Assembly: GCF_030272615.1 (NCBI RefSeq)
Contig: NC_081414.1
Span: forward strand, 769,062,153-769,126,152
Origin: Cryptomeria japonica
Lineage: Eukaryota; Streptophyta; Pinopsida; Cupressales; Cupressaceae
Reading direction: 5' to 3'
DNA length: 64,000 nt
Both the position numbers and the translations under genes were made by a program. Below are positions 54,650 through 64,000 of this stretch, piece by piece. A model generated the notes under the pieces. It had not been told where the DNA came from and did not search any database. It saw only the letters and a list, made by a program, of their open reading frames with translations. The stretch's first letter is position 1. Each line of letters opens with the position of its first letter.

Positions 54650-57298
54650 GTCAGATTAATAATAAAACTCGAAAGATGCACCCAATTAAAACTTGTGTTT
54701 TTACTGACTAACCAAATGCAAGCTCACTTCTAGAGGCCAAATTTAAGACAACCTCCACTAATGATCCAGAACTGTTTGTGTTATCAGATAGGCATGACAT
54801 AGAATAAGGGCATGCTTCTCTCTTCAGTTTGAAATTGTGGCCTGGCTCACATAAGCTGTGCTGGTGAAAGATAAATGTTTTCTGGTGCTAGAATTTTCCA
54901 TTCAGTACATGCTCAGATCTTTATCCTGCATAATCAAATGCCCCGAACACCAGAGAGTTCTCACCAATCAATCATCAGTGATAAGTGCCAAACCTGTTAT
55001 TTGTCACACTAATTTAAAATAATCTTGCTCTATAGTTATCAGAAAGATTGGCTTTTCTGGAAGATTCAGCATCCATTACCTTTTCTCCTTATGAAAATTA
55101 TTTTTTTATAAACATATTTCAGAATGGAAATTTAAACATTTTTAAATTAATTTTTTTATGAATTTAGATTGAACTAGAAAATATGTTGACTGCCTATACA
55201 GCAAACAGTATAAACTTTAAAGTAAAGCAACACAATGAATGAAGTAGTTAAATACTAGGTCCTTAGGCCTTCAACCAAAAAAGGTGTCTTCACAACAAAA
55301 TATATCAAACTACCCCTTGTTTGTCCACAATGGTTATATTCTATCCCATTTCTATATGCTTCGCCATTTACAGATCATACAGGCATCTATTTTAGGACTC
55401 ATCCACCATTCCTCTCTTTCTCGATCTTTCGTCAAGGAATAAAACACATACATTGTGAACTAGAAGTAATTTTATTGATACATCTATAACTAGTATAACG
55501 TCTACAAATTATAATGAAATCCGCATGCCATAAAACCACACATGCATTGTACCATTCCTATCCTACCTAGATCACTGGGTTCAGCAGGAACCCTGACCAA
55601 ACCCAAACATGTCCAGACCTGGTTCTGATCATTGTTTGAATCCATCCTAGGTCCTGTCCTGGGCCTCTGGATTAGGCATGGTTACAATATATAGGTATAG
55701 ATGTACCCAAGCCAAATCTAGAGGTTGAGAGCAAACCCAGGGAGAATCTGTGTGGGACCCAACATAAACAAATGCTTATCAAAAAAATATATAAAGGATA
55801 AGGGGCACAAGGCTGCTACATGGTATCATTTGCATGACGCAACTAGTGGGAGCAGCACCAAGGCTGCTGCTTGATCTTCGAACAAACCAGCTGATGACAT
55901 CGATGCTTTCACTGAAAGAAATATGATGATTTCTATTGATTTTACGTGTGTAGATGCACTAATACAAACCATTTTGATTTAATTTTAACAATTGAGAATT
56001 GACATTAAACTATGAATTATCAGCTGTGTTCTGTATTTAATTTTGAACATTATATATTACATATAACAATATGATAGTTTTCCATTTATCTTAAATGTGT
56101 ATATGCAAAAATATTTGTTTTATCTTAAACATTTTACAATTGACATTTTTAGCTATCAATTATTAGCTGTGTTCTGCATTTGATTCTATGCATTTTTAGC
56201 TATCAATTATAACTATCAGCTGTGTTCTATATTTAATTTTGTACTTTTGTGCAAATAATGTATCTTCCTTGAGTTCACTATGCCCAGATTTGGGCACACT
56301 AAACCTGAGGAACAATATTGACACCACAATAAACCTAGGGAGCGAAATTAGCAGCCCACTAAACCCAAACTGATAAAATAGTTTTATATGACATAATTGA
56401 CATCTAACTATGGTTGGACAAGTTATCAAGTCGATACTTCTAAATTAGATGGAAGATGCTGGGTTGATTAAGTTGGTGGTTTTTGTGAATAGAATCAGAA
56501 AAAAAAATAGTAGCAACAAAGGGTAAGTTGTTACACTTATTGGTTAGAAAAATTTGACATCAAGACATCTCTCATAACCACCATGATTTCTTGAGAGAGA
56601 CACTCCTAAATTGCTTGAACAATCATCCTAAAAAAAATGTAAAAAATATCACAATTCATGCTAGCATCCCAAACAAAACTAGACTGTAAATCTAGATCCA
56701 TAACAAATCTGACCTCAATCTTTTTCTAATATCTCTCAATGCTACCAAATTACGGTTCCAAGCATAGTGACACTCCATTTTTATGGCATCAATATGGTAG
56801 GAAAAGTGTAAATGGAATTCAATTATTGGGTTTTAACTCGAAAAAAGATGGTATACTGAAACTTCAAGTAATTTTTCTAAAAATAGAGAAAATTTGATTT
56901 TGTTATTTCATGTCAAATAGTCACAAAAGAAAACATAATACATAAAAATAAACACAATAAAAATATGTAAAGTTAAAACTAAGGAAGCTCAAGAATAGCA
57001 AGTTGAGTGAAAAATAAAATAGAATGAATCATCCATGTTAAGAAAACGTTTGTCAACCTTGCACTCCCACTGTTTGTATTTATTAATTATTTGTATTTAT
57101 CTAATCTTTTGGCCTCATATTGGAGACTGGGGCATCCAAATTTGTTTTGGAATTATTTGTCATGTGTTAAATACTTTGGAAAGTGTGTCGAAAGATTTAC
57201 AATTAGTGGTGATTAATTTTGAGGGTTTTAGATGGTTAGTGGCAAGAAAACCCAAATGAAGAAGCGTGAAACAAAAAATCCTTGATGATGATTGGTGG
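54650..57298. other. Intergenic AT-rich DNA, no gene seen
   Basis: No frame with a recognisable product. A less AT-rich patch at about 55560-55760 (CCTGACC, GGTCCTGTCCTGGGCC) may be a fragment of a dispersed repeat. A frame at 57035-57259 has no recognisable motif. Confidence 0.45.
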
Positions 57299-58738
57299 TC
57301 CATTGTCTTGACTTGCTCCTTGAGGACATAGGGAAAATAAGTTGGGTGAAGAATGTGGTTGAAGATGGAAGGAATATCACAAAAAAATACATCTACAATC
57401 ATACATGGGTCTTGAATCTTATGAGAGAGCACACTGATGGAAATGATCTTGTGTGATTAGGGGTCACATGCTTTGCTGCCAATTTCCTTACCTTGCAGAG
57501 CATACTAGCTACATTGCCCAACCTAAAGTGGATGTTTGTGAGTGAAAGATGATTGGAGAGTCCTTATGCTAGGAAGCCTGAAGTAAAGAAGGTTGTGGTT
57601 GCCATTTTTTATGTTAAATTTACCAAGATGGTGGAGGAGATCAACAATGTAAGTTTTTCAAACTTTGATTCATGATTTATTATTTAGTTTTGTAATATTA
57701 CAATCTGCTGATTTTGTTAAATTTTTTATATATCTAGGTGTCAGAACTGTTGGTGAGGGTGCTACGAATGGTGGATGGGGATAAAATCCCCACAGGGTAT
57801 CTATATGAGGCCATGGATAAGGTCAAAGAGATGATTCAACATTTGTATGGATCAAAGAAGACCAAATATGAATCCATATGGTGCATAATTGATTAGAGGT
57901 GGAACCGATAAATCCACCAGCATATGCTACTGCCTACTACTTGAACCCCAACATTTTTTACTCCTCAACATTCAAAGAAGATGTAGAGGTTAAAGTTGAC
58001 CTCGACACATGTTTTCGAAGATTGGTTGATGATGAGAACCTTTGAGACTTAATACTTAATGAGTTGCAAGACTATAAGAATGTCGAAGGGCTATTGTTTA
58101 CTTCACCTAATTGCAGACGTAGGAGAGCCACTGTTTAGCCAAGTAAAAGAATTATGTGCTTAATTTTATTTTACCATTTATTTCACACTTTAAGTTTATT
58201 AAAATCTTTACCAAGCTATAAATGGCATTTTTTATCCTTGCAAATTTGTGGTGGGAAGATTTTGGTGCCACAATGCATAATCTTCAAAAGCTTGCCATCT
58301 ACATATTATTGTAACCTTGTAGTGCTTCTGGTTGTGAGCATAACTGGAGTGTTTTTGAGGCCATTCACACAAAAAAGGGCAATAGATTGACTTAACAATG
58401 TTTGAATGACCTTGGGTATGTGCGATACAACATTTGATTGCATGAAAAGAAGGTGCAGGGGCAAGGTTCACATGAAGAACTTGACCTAGATGACATTGGT
58501 CCATATTTAGCATAATGGATTGTTGTGCCTGATGATGTTGATGTGGATCCATTCCTTACTAATGATCAGCTAAGTGAGTGGGAGAGGGTAGGAGAGGAAT
58601 GGGATGCAGAAATGGCAGCACGTGAGGAGGAGGAACACAAGGTTGGTCATGCAGTAGAGGCACTTGTTGAGGCACCTATCACTATGGATGAGGAACCTAT
58701 TGAGGATGTTGCAACTACTTCAACACCACCCACCTAGC
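57299..58738 (+). pseudogene. Decayed hAT transposase, 5'-truncated sister copy
   Basis: Aligns with the first transposase from about 5570 onward: CCATTGTCTTGACTTGCTCC is shared exactly, as are the positions of both introns. Several in-frame stops and indels are visible, for example TGA near 57453 and TAG near 57894, so it is dead. The first two-thirds of exon 1, including the BED finger, are missing. The tail at 58525-58737 is still open and acidic. At 58484-58495 the sequence runs straight through the point where the LTR array sits in the other copy. Confidence 0.88.
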
Positions 58739-59227
58739 AGCAACAGTCTTTTTTGAGTTTTAGTCATAGATACAATTGATGATTTCTCATTTTCATTGAT
58801 ACCAAAACTTGAACTTAACATGTATTCAGAGTTTGTAGTTGTTTTGTGGTCTATGACTCTTGATGATTTCTCATTTTCATTGATACCAAAACTTGAACTT
58901 AATATGTATTCAAAGTTTGTAGTTGTTTTGTGGTCTATTGACTCTATGATACATTGATATGTTTTGAACTAAATTTTATTCAAATGTTGCACTTGTTTTT
59001 TGGTCTATGATTCTATGCCATGTTCTTAACTCAAACATTGATTATTCCATGGAAATGAGTATTTGTTCTATGAATTCGGTGTATATGTGTGTTTTTTAAG
59101 AAATTTTTGAATGTTCAATAACTTTGCTGATTTATTGCCGATTTTTCGCCAATTTTTTTGGTGAGTCTCGAGTTTTTTAAATTTTTGGGCCAACCGATCA
59201 TTGTCGAGTTTGAGTTTTTCAACTATG
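57299..59227 (+). mobile_element. Truncated hAT element (sister of 2810-26841)
   Basis: Contains the decayed transposase and the 3' end, closing with a TTTTTCAACTATG terminus identical to that of the first element. The 3' subterminal region keeps diverged GCCGAGTTTT-like words. No 5' terminus or target duplication was found, so the left end was lost by deletion or insertion. Confidence 0.8.
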
Positions 59228-59235
59228 CTTTGAAC

Positions 59236-59760
59236 AACTCATTTCATATGGTAGCCTATGCTCTAAATCCCAAATGGTATGTAGCTCATGAAGGCTTTTC
59301 AAAAAATGTATGCCGATGAGGAGTCTTCCTTACTTTGCACACAATGGCTTACCTTTTTCAATCTTCATGGTCCAACCTTCAACAAACTATAAGCGAGGAC
59401 AAATAAAGATACATTAGCTCAGATTTACCATATTGAATGGTGAATGTGGAATGACAAGGATGCACCAAAGTTGAGGATATTTGCCACTCACCTCGTCTTG
59501 CAGGTTGCTTTTTCTTTTGCTACAAAGAGGAATTGGTCAACATATAGCTCCATCAAATCAATCAAAAAGAACAACCTTAACTTTAGATGATCAAAAAAGT
59601 TGGTGGTTGTACATAGTTCCTTATAGCTATAAGATTTACAAACCACTGAGTATCAACACACTCCAAACTCATGCTAGGATATTGATTTTGAAGGTGCTAT
59701 ATAGGGTGATGAGGAAGAGGCACAACAGGGACTAGTTAGGGTTCCATTGCTTGAGGCAGC
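59236..59760 (+). pseudogene. Remnant of a second, different hAT transposase (C-terminal part)
   Basis: With frameshifts and stops, the plus strand reads VAYALNPKWY near 59250-59280 and then, near 59505-59615, SSFATKRNWSTYSSI followed by KKNNLNF and KKLVVVHS. The order of an AYALNPKxx word followed by a KRNWSTYSxI...KxNxLxxxxxxKLVxVH word is that of the dimer domain of a plant hAT family different from the first element. Directly upstream is the 3' end of the truncated hAT, which may have inserted into this older copy. Confidence 0.65.
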
Positions 59761-61096
59761 TGCTAATAGTGGCAATCATTCAAACTTTGGATTCTGATTT
59801 TGATGGCCTAACAAAGGTAGATGTTGATTAGGATAGCTATATATTTTCTATGTTTTTGTCATTTTATGGTTGAAACTTGCAGCCTTTGGGTACTTTGTTG
59901 TAATTATTATATAGCATATATGCACATTGACAATGAAAGGAAATAAATTTTGTTAATCCGTTTCTTTATTCTTATGCGATATCTCAATTCAAGTCGTTAT
60001 TTATCAAGGTTCTATAATGTCTAAGATTAATGCTTTGTCAATGTTATCATATGAATATTTTAAATTTCCTTATTTTTTTATAAGTCATCCCCTTCAAAAA
60101 GGCCCAAAAAATCCCATGCTTGAAACATGTTCCCTAATCCCTGCTATCCCCATCCTACACACTTGGGGAAGCATAGTGTAGTAACCACCCCTATTTTTAA
60201 ATTTTTTTTTCCAATATGAAGCATTAACACAAACATGCCAATTGATGATTCATTGCTGGTATAAGCATTGTTATTGATAATAGTGTTTTTAACAAACTGA
60301 TGATATTCCAAATATGCACTAATAAAGTCACTTTTCCCAAGCCTAAATACACGTACCCAATCACCCTACTCGAAACAAGATTATGAGATGGGATGATCAT
60401 GACAACCCTGGAAACCACTTTGCAAGCTAACTCAACTTGCATGTCTGATATAAATTAACTGAGTGCTGATACAGGTCTGATTTAACTAGGAATTACTGCT
60501 ACAGTTCTGAAATAATAGAGTATTCACTCAGAAATTTCATGTCTTCAAACCAACTCACCAATAAGCAATTTGGATCATCATCAACTGCATGCTCAACAAC
60601 TTGAAACACTCATAAAAGGCACTTGCAAGTCAGATCAGGGTCTGCAAAATCTGTAACAGTCAAATCAGCAAGGATATTTACCCAGCAATCTTTGAAACGC
60701 ACTTTTCAACACACCTCCAAAGGTCACAAATGGAACCAACACCAAGTAATGCACTCACAAGCACATCACACTCACTGGAAACATGAGATATCCAACTGGA
60801 AATGTGTATTAGACAAGTACAGGTCTGAAACACCCTATTTGCAATAGATACAATGGTTGTACAGTTGCTTAATGCATTCAAATGTCATCAAAAACCACTT
60901 TGGACTCATACTATTAGCTTCTTAACAACCCAGTACCACCAAACAGCAATAGAACTCCTAGCAACTTCACACCAATTCCCAGATTGGTGCAGCCTACAAG
61001 GTACAGCAGTACAGCTCCGCGAAAATCACTTCAAACCTCCAAAGTTCAATACCAAACTCACTAAAATGTCATTTCCAAGTCTAGGCACTACATAGT
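59761..61096. other. Intergenic DNA, no gene seen
   Basis: AT-rich, with only short unremarkable frames on both strands. No family is recognised. Confidence 0.45.
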
Positions 61097-61830
61097 TGTT
61101 GATGTGTTTTTTAGACACCTCTAACACAAAAAAAAATACCAAAGTATTTTACCCTCTCTTGATCAAAATCACCTCAAATGCTAAATATGTGATCAACTAA
61201 GATGACTCCAAAGTTCCTAATATCAATTCTTGACGTGTGGGTAACTCAATGGCCAATGTGATTTTTCTGTTTGCACAAAAGGACTTACACAATTGTTTTG
61301 ATTCTCAAGCTTATCATGAATGGAGGTAGGTTTGCCAATGGTTTCAAATGATATAAGATTTTGCAAGATGAGCTCTTGATCTATCTCTAACAAAGATTTT
61401 AAAATAAAATGCATAAGGAAGGTTTAGAAGTTCTATTCTAATCCTATCTTAAACCTAGAATGCAAGAGATAGTGAATGACTCAATGAAATTCAACTAGGC
61501 TTATTCTTGTCATTCAATGAACAACTCAATACAAGATTAGTGCAATCTTCTAAGGTAATCAATTGATATTCAAATTCAGATTCATAACACCAACACCATC
61601 CATTTGATCAATATCAATGTGCAAATAGGAATTGAAGTTAAGCTCAAATTAGATTCCAGTTGACCACACAAGGCGACTTCACAATCAGCAAATAGCTAGA
61701 AGTATGGATAAAACGAATTTCATATGAATTCACTCAACAATGTCTTCCATTCAACTACAAATACTTAAAACAAATTCTAAACTAAATTTAGAGGTAAGAG
61801 AACCACACAATGCTTCAAAAACTCATTAAA
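61097..61830 (-). repeat. Diverged LTR fragment of the giant gypsy family
   Basis: Starts TGTTGATGTG like the giant LTR edge (TGTTGACGTG) and keeps co-linear words such as CCTCTCTTGA, GACTCCAA, TTAGTGCAATCTTCTAAGG and CCAGTTGACCACACAAGGCG. It is much more diverged than the copy at 62637. It is cut by the GC-rich fragment at 61834. Confidence 0.7.
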
Positions 61831-61833
61831 ATC

Positions 61834-62150
61834 CAGTGTTCCACGGGGATGCATCCCCCCCCTTTTTGGGCACGTCCCCTCGTCAGAAACGTCTTGGGGA
61901 CGGGAGGACGGGGACGCGACGTCCCCCACCGTCCCGCCACCGCCACCCAAGCGCCGCCGGGACGCGGAGACATCCCCGCGTCTCCCAGGGAGACGTGGAG
62001 ACGTCTCCCAAAGAGACATGGAGACGCCTCCACGTCTCCTTGGGAGACGTTTGGGCATCTCCCCGTCCTTCAAGAGACGTGCAGACGTCTCTCCAAGGAC
62101 GGGGAGACGCCCAAACGTCTTCTGTCGCCCCCACTTATATGCAATGTTTA
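61834..62150. repeat. GC-rich fragment with GAGACGTC repeats
   Basis: An island of high GC beginning CAGTGTTCCACGGGG and full of GGAGACGTC / GACGTCTCC words in both orientations. A CA start followed by GC-rich inverted words resembles the first hAT element, so it may be the 5' end of another DNA transposon. No partner terminus or target duplication was found. Open frames here on both strands are by-products of the repeat. Confidence 0.45.
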
Positions 62151-62636
62151 AAATTAAAATTTTAAAAAAAGGTGAGTTTTTAAGTTTTTTGAGGGTTAAG
62201 GGGTAACTCTAATTGGACGTGGGCCAATAGAAAAATAACACCCAATGCCTTTAGAAAATAATAAAAGTATTTTTGGCCTCGCGGGGCACTGCCCCTCGAC
62301 CCCGCCCTGTATCGCGACAGGGAACGCGCAAGGGGCGCTGCCCCCAAACCCCCATTGAAAAATATAGGGGGAAACCGCGCCGATAGAAGTAGGGAAAATC
62401 TAACCTCCGAGTTTGATTAGGCTCCATATAACAACACAACTTAGAAATCTTGGTATTTAGATTTAGTATTTCAAATTTCCTATAGTCTCATTTGAAATGT
62501 AATTCTTACATTGTAATACTGTCATACAACTTTTCAAAATTAGTTTTTCAAGTACTATATGTATATGTACAAGTATATGAGCACCACCACCCCGCCACCC
62601 CCCTGCCGCCGTCCCCAAATTTAGGCCCTTGGTCCC
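62151..62636. other. Mixed AT-rich and GC-rich DNA, no gene seen
   Basis: Includes GGGGCACTGCCCCTCG and GGGGCGCTGCCCCC self-complementary words at about 62283-62350 and a C-rich stretch at 62585-62620. Probably the rest of a repeat element interrupted by the LTR at 62637; unproven. Confidence 0.4.
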
Positions 62637-64000
62637 TGTTGACGTGTATTTTGTACACCATCATACACAGAATAAAATACCTAAAGGCATCTTATCCTCT
62701 CTTGAGAAAATAGTCTCTAACTGCTGAAGATTCCCGTAAAGGATCAGTTAGGTAGACTCCAAGGTTCTTTTAGTAGGGTCTCTACGTGTGGACAAGCTTC
62801 CAGCGGTATGATGTGATTTGCCGTTTCCTCCAAGGGGCCTTACGTATTCCGAAAGCTCAAGATTTTACTAAACTTAAGAAACTTTTCAAAAATAACAAAA
62901 AAGAGTAGGGTTTGAAAGAGGTCTAATCTAATCTAACCCTAAGGATGACTTAGTATGGACAAGACTTGGCAAGATTCAACCAACTTCAATTTTGCCATAA
63001 GATAACAACTCAATTGAAATTAGTGCGATCTTCTAAGGTAATAAAATGATATTCAATGCATCAAAGATCAAGGACACTACCACGAAGGTACATACCCAAG
63101 ATGCAATAATGATTGAAGATTAAGGGATTCAAAGTATTCTCCAGTCGACCACGCAAGGCATTCCTACAATCAGCAAGAAGCTAGTGGTTTGGATTACGAA
63201 TCCTACCAAAGATCAAGTCTCACACAATGTCCTTCAAACTAACAAGCTACTTTGATTGAGCACAATTCAAGTAAATCAAACAACCATGAAGATAACTCAA
63301 GAAATTTGCAACAAAACACCATAACTTCAATATTTCATTGATTTCCAAATCATCATGTACAACAATTGCTTGAATTCCTCTCTTCAAAACTCAATCTTGC
63401 TACAAAATAAAATTGCTTCTAGCTCTAATCTCTCTTACATCAACTATTGACTATTACACTATTAACTATTTTCAAATGAAATGAAAAATGGGGGTATAAA
63501 TAGCATCCCCAGTTACAATGAAAGGTCCGGATCGAAAGTAGATCAATGGTCAAGATCATGACACCTAAACCCTAATTAGGGTTTGTTACAAATGGCCTCC
63601 TTTTTACTGAACAATATTAAATGCATAGCCAAATATTAAATTTGGCACAAAAACCTAGGAGACATAAACCAATGAGAAATAAGATGTCATGTCATCTGTA
63701 ACAACCTTTCATCTAGAATCTTATTCCCTTTCCAATTCTCTTTCTTAGCATATGCAATGAATCTTGAAATGATTCCTTCGATTTCTGCAATTGGAATCTC
63801 GGGAAGATTCTTCACACTCTCTTCTAAGTGGATGACCTGATCGAATGCATCTAGAAGAGCTGCGTCCCAAGTAGATTCAAGTTCCTTTGTTCTTTCAATC
63901 AAGAGCATGGTGGCAAACATCTGATCATATTGCTCATCTGTAACATTTGCGTCCTTGCAAAAGATGATCTTGATTCTATCCTCTAGTTCCTGCATATCCA
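62637..64000 (-). mobile_element. Edge of another giant-LTR gypsy copy
   Basis: Begins TGTTGACGTG and is co-linear with the giant LTR to the window end, including the GGTATAAATA box and the LTR protein C-terminus. The bases left of the border show no primer-site-like sequence, so this is probably an outer LTR edge or a solo LTR. It differs from the two LTRs above at many positions and is therefore a separate insertion. Confidence 0.85.
63687..64000 (-). CDS. LTR-encoded protein, partial C-terminus of a third copy
   Basis: The last roughly 104 codons of the same unknown LTR protein, running off the window edge. It ends ILDERLLQMT like the others but has several substitutions (for example SRFIAYAKKENWK for TKFIAYAKKENWK), so it comes from a separate family member. 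Conservation of the frame between diverged copies supports real coding. Confidence 0.75.
   Translation of the reverse strand, partial: DMQELEDRIKIIFCKDANVTDEQYDQMFATMLLIERTKELESTWDAALLDAFDQVIHLEESVKNLPEIPIAEIEGIISRFIAYAKKENWKGNKILDERLLQMT

Noticed and set aside
57035-57259. 74-codon plus-strand frame upstream of the truncated hAT
   Set aside because: No match to the missing transposase N-terminus and no motif; it cannot be supported as coding.
61777-62206. Overlapping frames of 62-113 codons on both strands
   Set aside because: Low-complexity GAGACGTC repeat gives open frames in all phases; no conserved product.

Overview
The window is repeat-dominated, AT-rich nuclear DNA of a plant, most likely a large-genome gymnosperm such as a conifer. 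That placing is an inference from the giant LTR elements, the plant hAT transposase genes with short GT-AG introns and a plant-type aspartic protease remnant. No intact host gene is visible; almost every long open frame belongs to a transposable element. There are no bacterial features, CRISPR arrays, tRNA genes or rRNA genes.

Layout. 1-2809: old flanking DNA with no recognisable gene. 2810-26841: one hAT DNA transposon, bounded by an 18-bp imperfect terminal inverted repeat and a perfect 8-bp target duplication (CTATAAAT). Its 5' part carries about 1.2 kb of quasi-palindromic ACACAGTCAT/ATGACTGTGT repeats. Its transposase gene (BED finger, RNase H-like core, hAT dimer domain, two small introns) is split in its last exon by a second element. 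That second element, 6753-26149, is a tandem LTR retrotransposon array, LTR-INT-LTR-INT-LTR-INT-LTR, with one 5-bp duplication (CTTGG) around the whole array. Each unit is 5720 bp and holds one 1130-codon ORF of unknown function and no gag, protease, RT or integrase, so the element is non-autonomous.

26896-50776: a 23.9-kb Ty3/gypsy element with 7.85-kb LTRs and a 5-bp duplication (AGACC), read on the minus strand. Its gag-pol frame (42831 down to 35689) has three in-frame stops. The domain order is gag, protease, a second archaeal-type RNase H, RT, a degenerate classical RNase H, integrase; this points to the Tat lineage but with the extra RNase H in front of RT. Each LTR contains an intact ORF of about 1073 codons and 14 hairpins, mostly spaced about 166 bp apart. 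Both inner LTR edges are followed by sequence resembling a tRNA primer site, pointing in opposite directions, and no polypurine tract is visible. A pair of covarying hairpins lies between integrase and the 3' LTR.

50782-64000: intergenic DNA with a decayed aspartic protease gene fragment whose two exons are tandemly duplicated (52894-54566, minus strand). Next come a decayed, 5'-truncated sister copy of the hAT element (57299-59227), which preserves the uninterrupted insertion site of the LTR array, and an older, different hAT remnant (59236-59760). A diverged LTR of the giant gypsy family (61097 to about 61830), a GC-rich repeat fragment (61834-62150) and the edge of another giant-LTR copy (62637 to the window end) follow.

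How the parts relate. The window records nested insertion: the hAT element entered AT-rich DNA, an LTR element entered the hAT transposase gene and expanded by recombination between LTRs, and the giant gypsy element landed 54 bp beyond the hAT end. None of the mobile coding sets looks autonomous now. The two unexplained long proteins, one in the array and one in the giant LTR, are the main unknowns.
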